Origin: Lachnospiraceae bacterium
GTDB taxonomy: Bacteria > Bacillota > Clostridia > Lachnospirales > Lachnospiraceae
Reading direction: 5' to 3'
DNA: 34,211 nt
Assembly (NCBI GenBank): GCA_900770785.1
Contig: CAAGLJ010000034.1
Coordinates: 1 to 34,211, forward strand
The notes below the pieces were generated by a model. That model ran no database searches and was not told the origin of the DNA. It saw only the letters and a program-made list of their open reading frames with translations. The number at the start of each line of letters is the position of its first letter. Within the stretch, counting starts at the first letter, position 1. The translations under genes were made by a program, and so were the position numbers. Shown piece after piece: positions 31,553-34,211 of this stretch.

Positions 31553-31761
31553 TAAATCTTCTCTCCGTTTTCTAATACGAATTTTCTCTCAAAAGAACTA
31601 TTTACCGCGCCCGCAATATCTTCTAATTCAGCTATGGTAAAACTTTCTCTTTTCATTTTCCCACTAAAATTTTGTGGTGTTGTACCTATTCGCCGTGCAA
31701 GTTCCGCTACACTAATGTCAGCTCTTACACATAGTACCTTGATTTGTTCAGAAATCGTCAT
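31552..31761 (-). CDS. small helix-turn-helix (Cro/C1-type) regulator
   Basis: The 69-residue protein is almost entirely one XRE-type helix-turn-helix domain: ISVAELARRIGTTPQNFSGK is the recognition unit, followed by FTIAELEDIAGAVNSSF. As the first gene of the restriction-modification operon it is a candidate controller that times expression of the other two genes, but no operator (C-box) repeats are obvious between the promoter and the start codon, so this role is inference. The ribosome site before ATG 31761 is weak (GGGG about nine bases upstream). A strong promoter lies at 31800-31828. Confidence 0.82.
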   Translation of the reverse strand: MTISEQIKVLCVRADISVAELARRIGTTPQNFSGKMKRESFTIAELEDIAGAVNSSFERKFVLENGEKI

Positions 31762-31799
31762 TTCGGATACCCCATTATTAAATCAACTTTTTCCTTACC

Positions 31800-31828
31800 A
31801 GTATAAATCATGGAGTTTATATCGTCAA
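31800..31828 (-). promoter_or_regulatory. sigma-A promoter of the restriction-modification operon
   Basis: On the minus strand TTGACG (31828-31823) and TATACT (31805-31800) are exactly 17 bases apart, each matching the consensus at five of six bases. The first start codon is 39 bases downstream of the -10 box. Confidence 0.75.
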
Positions 31829-31887
31829 TCAGATAATTCACTCTGCGTAAAAGGTTATAGCAACGTATGCTGCCAGGTATACAATAA

Positions 31888-31918
31888 CAAGAGCCAGACA
31901 TTACCGGTCTGGCTCTTG
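31888..31918 (-). terminator. terminator of the chemotaxis receptor gene
   Basis: CAAGAGCCAGAC (31888-31899) and GTCTGGCTCTTG (31907-31918) form a perfect 12-bp stem with a seven-base loop, 18 bases after the receptor stop codon. The following T tract is interrupted (TTATTGTAT). It separates the receptor from the restriction-modification operon. Confidence 0.8.
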
Positions 31919-31935
31919 AAAATTTAATGTTTTCT

Positions 31936-33996
31936 TTATACCTTAAAATTGCTTACGATTTCTTTTAACTGGCCCGCTATAGCATCCTGCTCGTTAGTCA
32001 TATCATGTACACCATCAACTACTGTCGACATATCCTCTATGGATTTTCGGATATTTATGCTGTTTGATGCTGTATCCTGTGCTGCACGTGCCACATTCTC
32101 AATGGCCTGAGTAACCTCTTCAAAGGCCTTTTCAATATTTTCTGTCATATTACGGATATTCTCAGCTCTTTCACCCACCGATTCCGCATCTTCTCCATAC
32201 TGTTTTCCCACCTGAACAAAGCTATTATAATCAGGTGTTACCGTTTCTTTCAGGAAGGTCAAAAGCTCCTTCGTTCCCTGTACCATAATTCCAAATACGG
32301 TCTGCACATCAGAAATGGTCATCTGAATTTCTTCTACTGCCTTTGAGGTCTCGCCTGCCAGCTTACCGATTTCTGTTGCAACTACCGCGAAGCCTCTTCC
32401 CTGTTCTCCGGCACGGGCAGCTTCAATGGAAGCATTTAAAGACAGCAGATTTATCTGTTCCGCAATATTGGAAATTAAATTTGCCATAACTCCAATATTC
32501 TCTACCACCTTTGTATTATTATATGCCGCTTCCAAATTTTCCTCGCAATGGCTGTATACTTCAACTGCATATTCATATGCTTCCTTGCTGTGCTTAGCCA
32601 TCTCTCCTGCACGTTTTCTAATCTCGACAGCCGTTTCACTGTTCAGGGCAGTTTCCGATGCCAGAATATGCATGGAAGAATTAATTTCTTCTATAGAAGC
32701 ATTTACTTCCTCTGTAGCCCCACTGGCAGACATCATGGCTTCGTTTACCTCAGCTATATAATCCTCAATATTTTCAAACTGCTGTACCAGCTTTTTCGTG
32801 GCATCACTGAGATTACTGCTGGAAACGTTGATTTTTTCAGAATAATTGGAAATATTACCGATTACCCTTTGATTACTGGTAAACATCTCATTCAGGGAAC
32901 GGCTCATCTCTCCCATTTCGTCCTGTCTGTATTCATCCAGCTTATCAATGGTTAAATCCCCACCAGCCAGATTTCCTGCAAATATTTTTACTTTTTTAAC
33001 ACTTTTCGACATTCCCTGCACCTGAACCACTACTGCTATAATACAAATAGCGAGTGCTGCGGCACAAATAGAAATCATTTTGAAAAGCAGGGATTGCACA
33101 GGGGCATCCAGTTCAGCCTGGGGTATACAAATAATCAGACACCATTCGACACCATCCACTGTATCAAAATATAAATTGTAGTCTTCTCCCTGCTCAGTAT
33201 AGCTTTCCATTCCTCTGCTCTGGGAGAGAATATTTGCTGCTGCCCTGGCCATGGAAGCATTCGTTTCCACGGTGATGTTCAACCCTTCGGTTACCTTCTG
33301 TTCATCATCACTGTACATATATGTACCATTTCCGGTTATTAAAATTACGTTTCCTGCTTCTCCGGCCTTAATGGTATCCATCATGATGTCAATCGTATCC
33401 AGAGTAATGTCTACCGTTACACATCCGATAAATTTATTTGTGACCGCATCATAAATCGGTGCCGTACACGTCGCCATAACTACATCCAATGTAGGATCAT
33501 AATAAGGATCCGTAATGATGGCTTTACCATCGGACTCTTTGGCTAATGTATAATATTCCTGTATAAAATAATCATACTCTGCATTACTGTAATCATAGGT
33601 TAACAGGGTGTTGCTCCCATCCTTATACCAGTACGGCCCCATATATTTTTCTGTGATATCATACACGTTGGGTTCAAACCAGATTCCACTTCCCAAAATA
33701 AGCTCGTTATCCCAAATTATATTTTCAAATATGGTGCCATAGTCGTCCATTTCCATTTGCTTATAGGTTCCGCCTACTGTGCGGGAGAGGTTCATGGCTG
33801 TACTTTTAATCACCTCAAGATAGGTATTAATATCATTAATATTCGCTTCCAGTTCTGCTTCCATGTTATTTTTAATTTGCTCATAAATAATCTGTTCGCT
33901 GGAATATCCGCTGAGAAGGGTTAAGATTATCATGGATAATAATATAAACGGGACTGTTCCCAATAACATCTTTGTCCTGATTGTCCTGATTTTCAT
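31936..33996 (-). CDS. methyl-accepting chemotaxis protein with a Cache sensor domain
   Basis: This membrane receptor senses a ligand outside the cell and signals through CheW/CheA to the flagellar motor. The 686-residue protein has a first helix at about residues 9-30, a periplasmic-side dCache-like domain to about 300 (GIWFEPNVYDITEKYMGPYW, IITDPYYDPTLDVVMATCTA), a second helix near 305-330 (SICAAALAICIIAVVVQV), a HAMP region (DEYRQDEMGEMSRSLNEM) and a long coiled coil. The signalling tip is near 515-550, with LLSLNASIEAARAGEQGRGF and AVVATEIGKLA. GGAG stands six bases before the ATG at 33996. The ligand is unknown; Cache receptors often bind amino or organic acids. Confidence 0.96.
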   Translation of the reverse strand: MKIRTIRTKMLLGTVPFILLSMIILTLLSGYSSEQIIYEQIKNNMEAELEANINDINTYLEVIKSTAMNLSRTVGGTYKQMEMDDYGTIFENIIWDNELILGSGIWFEPNVYDITEKYMGPYWYKDGSNTLLTYDYSNAEYDYFIQEYYTLAKESDGKAIITDPYYDPTLDVVMATCTAPIYDAVTNKFIGCVTVDITLDTIDIMMDTIKAGEAGNVILITGNGTYMYSDDEQKVTEGLNITVETNASMARAAANILSQSRGMESYTEQGEDYNLYFDTVDGVEWCLIICIPQAELDAPVQSLLFKMISICAAALAICIIAVVVQVQGMSKSVKKVKIFAGNLAGGDLTIDKLDEYRQDEMGEMSRSLNEMFTSNQRVIGNISNYSEKINVSSSNLSDATKKLVQQFENIEDYIAEVNEAMMSASGATEEVNASIEEINSSMHILASETALNSETAVEIRKRAGEMAKHSKEAYEYAVEVYSHCEENLEAAYNNTKVVENIGVMANLISNIAEQINLLSLNASIEAARAGEQGRGFAVVATEIGKLAGETSKAVEEIQMTISDVQTVFGIMVQGTKELLTFLKETVTPDYNSFVQVGKQYGEDAESVGERAENIRNMTENIEKAFEEVTQAIENVARAAQDTASNSINIRKSIEDMSTVVDGVHDMTNEQDAIAGQLKEIVSNFKV

Positions 33997-34086
33997 GCTA
34001 ATCTCCTGTACATATTCTGCTTTTATCTTCGTTATTAAAATATTAATGCCTTATCTGTATAAGTAAAAATTTTTACTCGAATTAAT

Positions 34087-34114
34087 ATTATTATTCTCTT
34101 TTCCTGCTTGTCAA
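34087..34114 (-). promoter_or_regulatory. candidate sigma-A promoter of the chemotaxis receptor
   Basis: On the minus strand TTGACA (34114-34109), a perfect -35 box, is followed after 16 bases by AATAAT (34092-34087), five of six to the -10 consensus. It leaves a leader of about 80 bases. The remaining sequence from 34115 to 34211 shows no gene. Confidence 0.55.
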
Positions 34115-34211
34115 CCTTTAATGGTGCATTTGCACGACAAACGCATGAATGTGTTCCTCAACTACGCCTATGCACTAAGTTCAAAAATTATAAAGACATA
34201 AGCTTCTCTAA

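Noticed and set aside
31762..31799. A controller (C-box) operator in front of the HTH gene of the restriction-modification operon.
   Set aside because: No paired symmetric repeats were visible between the -10 box and the start codon.
34049..34078. A sigma-28 promoter for the chemotaxis receptor (TAAAAATT ... ACAGATAA on the minus strand).
   Set aside because: Two mismatches in each box and a spacing of only nine bases, against 11-12 expected; the sigma-A candidate at 34087-34114 is better.

Overview
The window looks like chromosomal DNA from a flagellated, spore-lineage member of the Clostridia, most likely Lachnospiraceae. The reasons are strong AGGAGG-type ribosome sites, base composition in the mid-40s percent GC by eye, a BofA-type sporulation protein, a YaaL/DUF2508 protein, FliS and flagellin, and a Tad pilus locus of the layout seen in that family (TadC with a large outer domain, a DUF5702-like protein, an FHA protein). 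No RNA gene, CRISPR array, transposase or prophage gene was found. The first 20 bases are Illumina adapter, so the left edge is an assembly contig end and not genome sequence.

Layout. Bases 100-4607 (minus) hold housekeeping genes: S-adenosylhomocysteine hydrolase, a D-2-hydroxyacid dehydrogenase, glucose-6-phosphate isomerase and an unknown membrane protein. murG follows on the plus strand (4861-5922) and converges on a HIT-family protein. A flavodoxin-like/SCP2 fusion protein lies at 6417-7418.

Bases 7457-16927 are one long minus-strand Tad (type IVb) pilus operon. In transcription order it reads: prepilin peptidase, TadZ-like protein, TadA ATPase, TadB, TadC, Flp pilin, DUF5702-like protein, TadE-like protein with two Cys/His modules, a second prepilin peptidase, TadE-like protein and FHA protein. 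Most junctions overlap or are very short, which suggests translational coupling. Two identical palindromes sit just before the Flp pilin gene.

Bases 17201-22690 contain bofA (minus), divergent yaaL (plus), and a flagellar operon (minus) of a 1007-residue helical protein with a FliK-like C-terminus, flagellin and FliS. A good sigma-28 type promoter lies just after glgB and is interleaved with the probable glgB terminator. Upstream of it, glgB follows a TPR protein whose C-terminal AAA-like domain lacks the usual ATP-binding residues. A zinc-ribbon membrane protein and a divergent ABC-F ATPase come next.

Bases 29623-31761 are a compact restriction-modification cassette (HTH regulator, C5 methyltransferase, restriction endonuclease) bounded on both sides by strong hairpins, which looks like a horizontally acquired insert. 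The window ends with a methyl-accepting chemotaxis protein (31936-33996) and its promoter. The most notable material is the unusual Tad operon architecture, the large flagellin-linked protein with its promoter-in-terminator leader, and the degenerate TPR-AAA protein linked to glycogen branching enzyme. All functional statements rest on motif recognition by eye; no database search was run.
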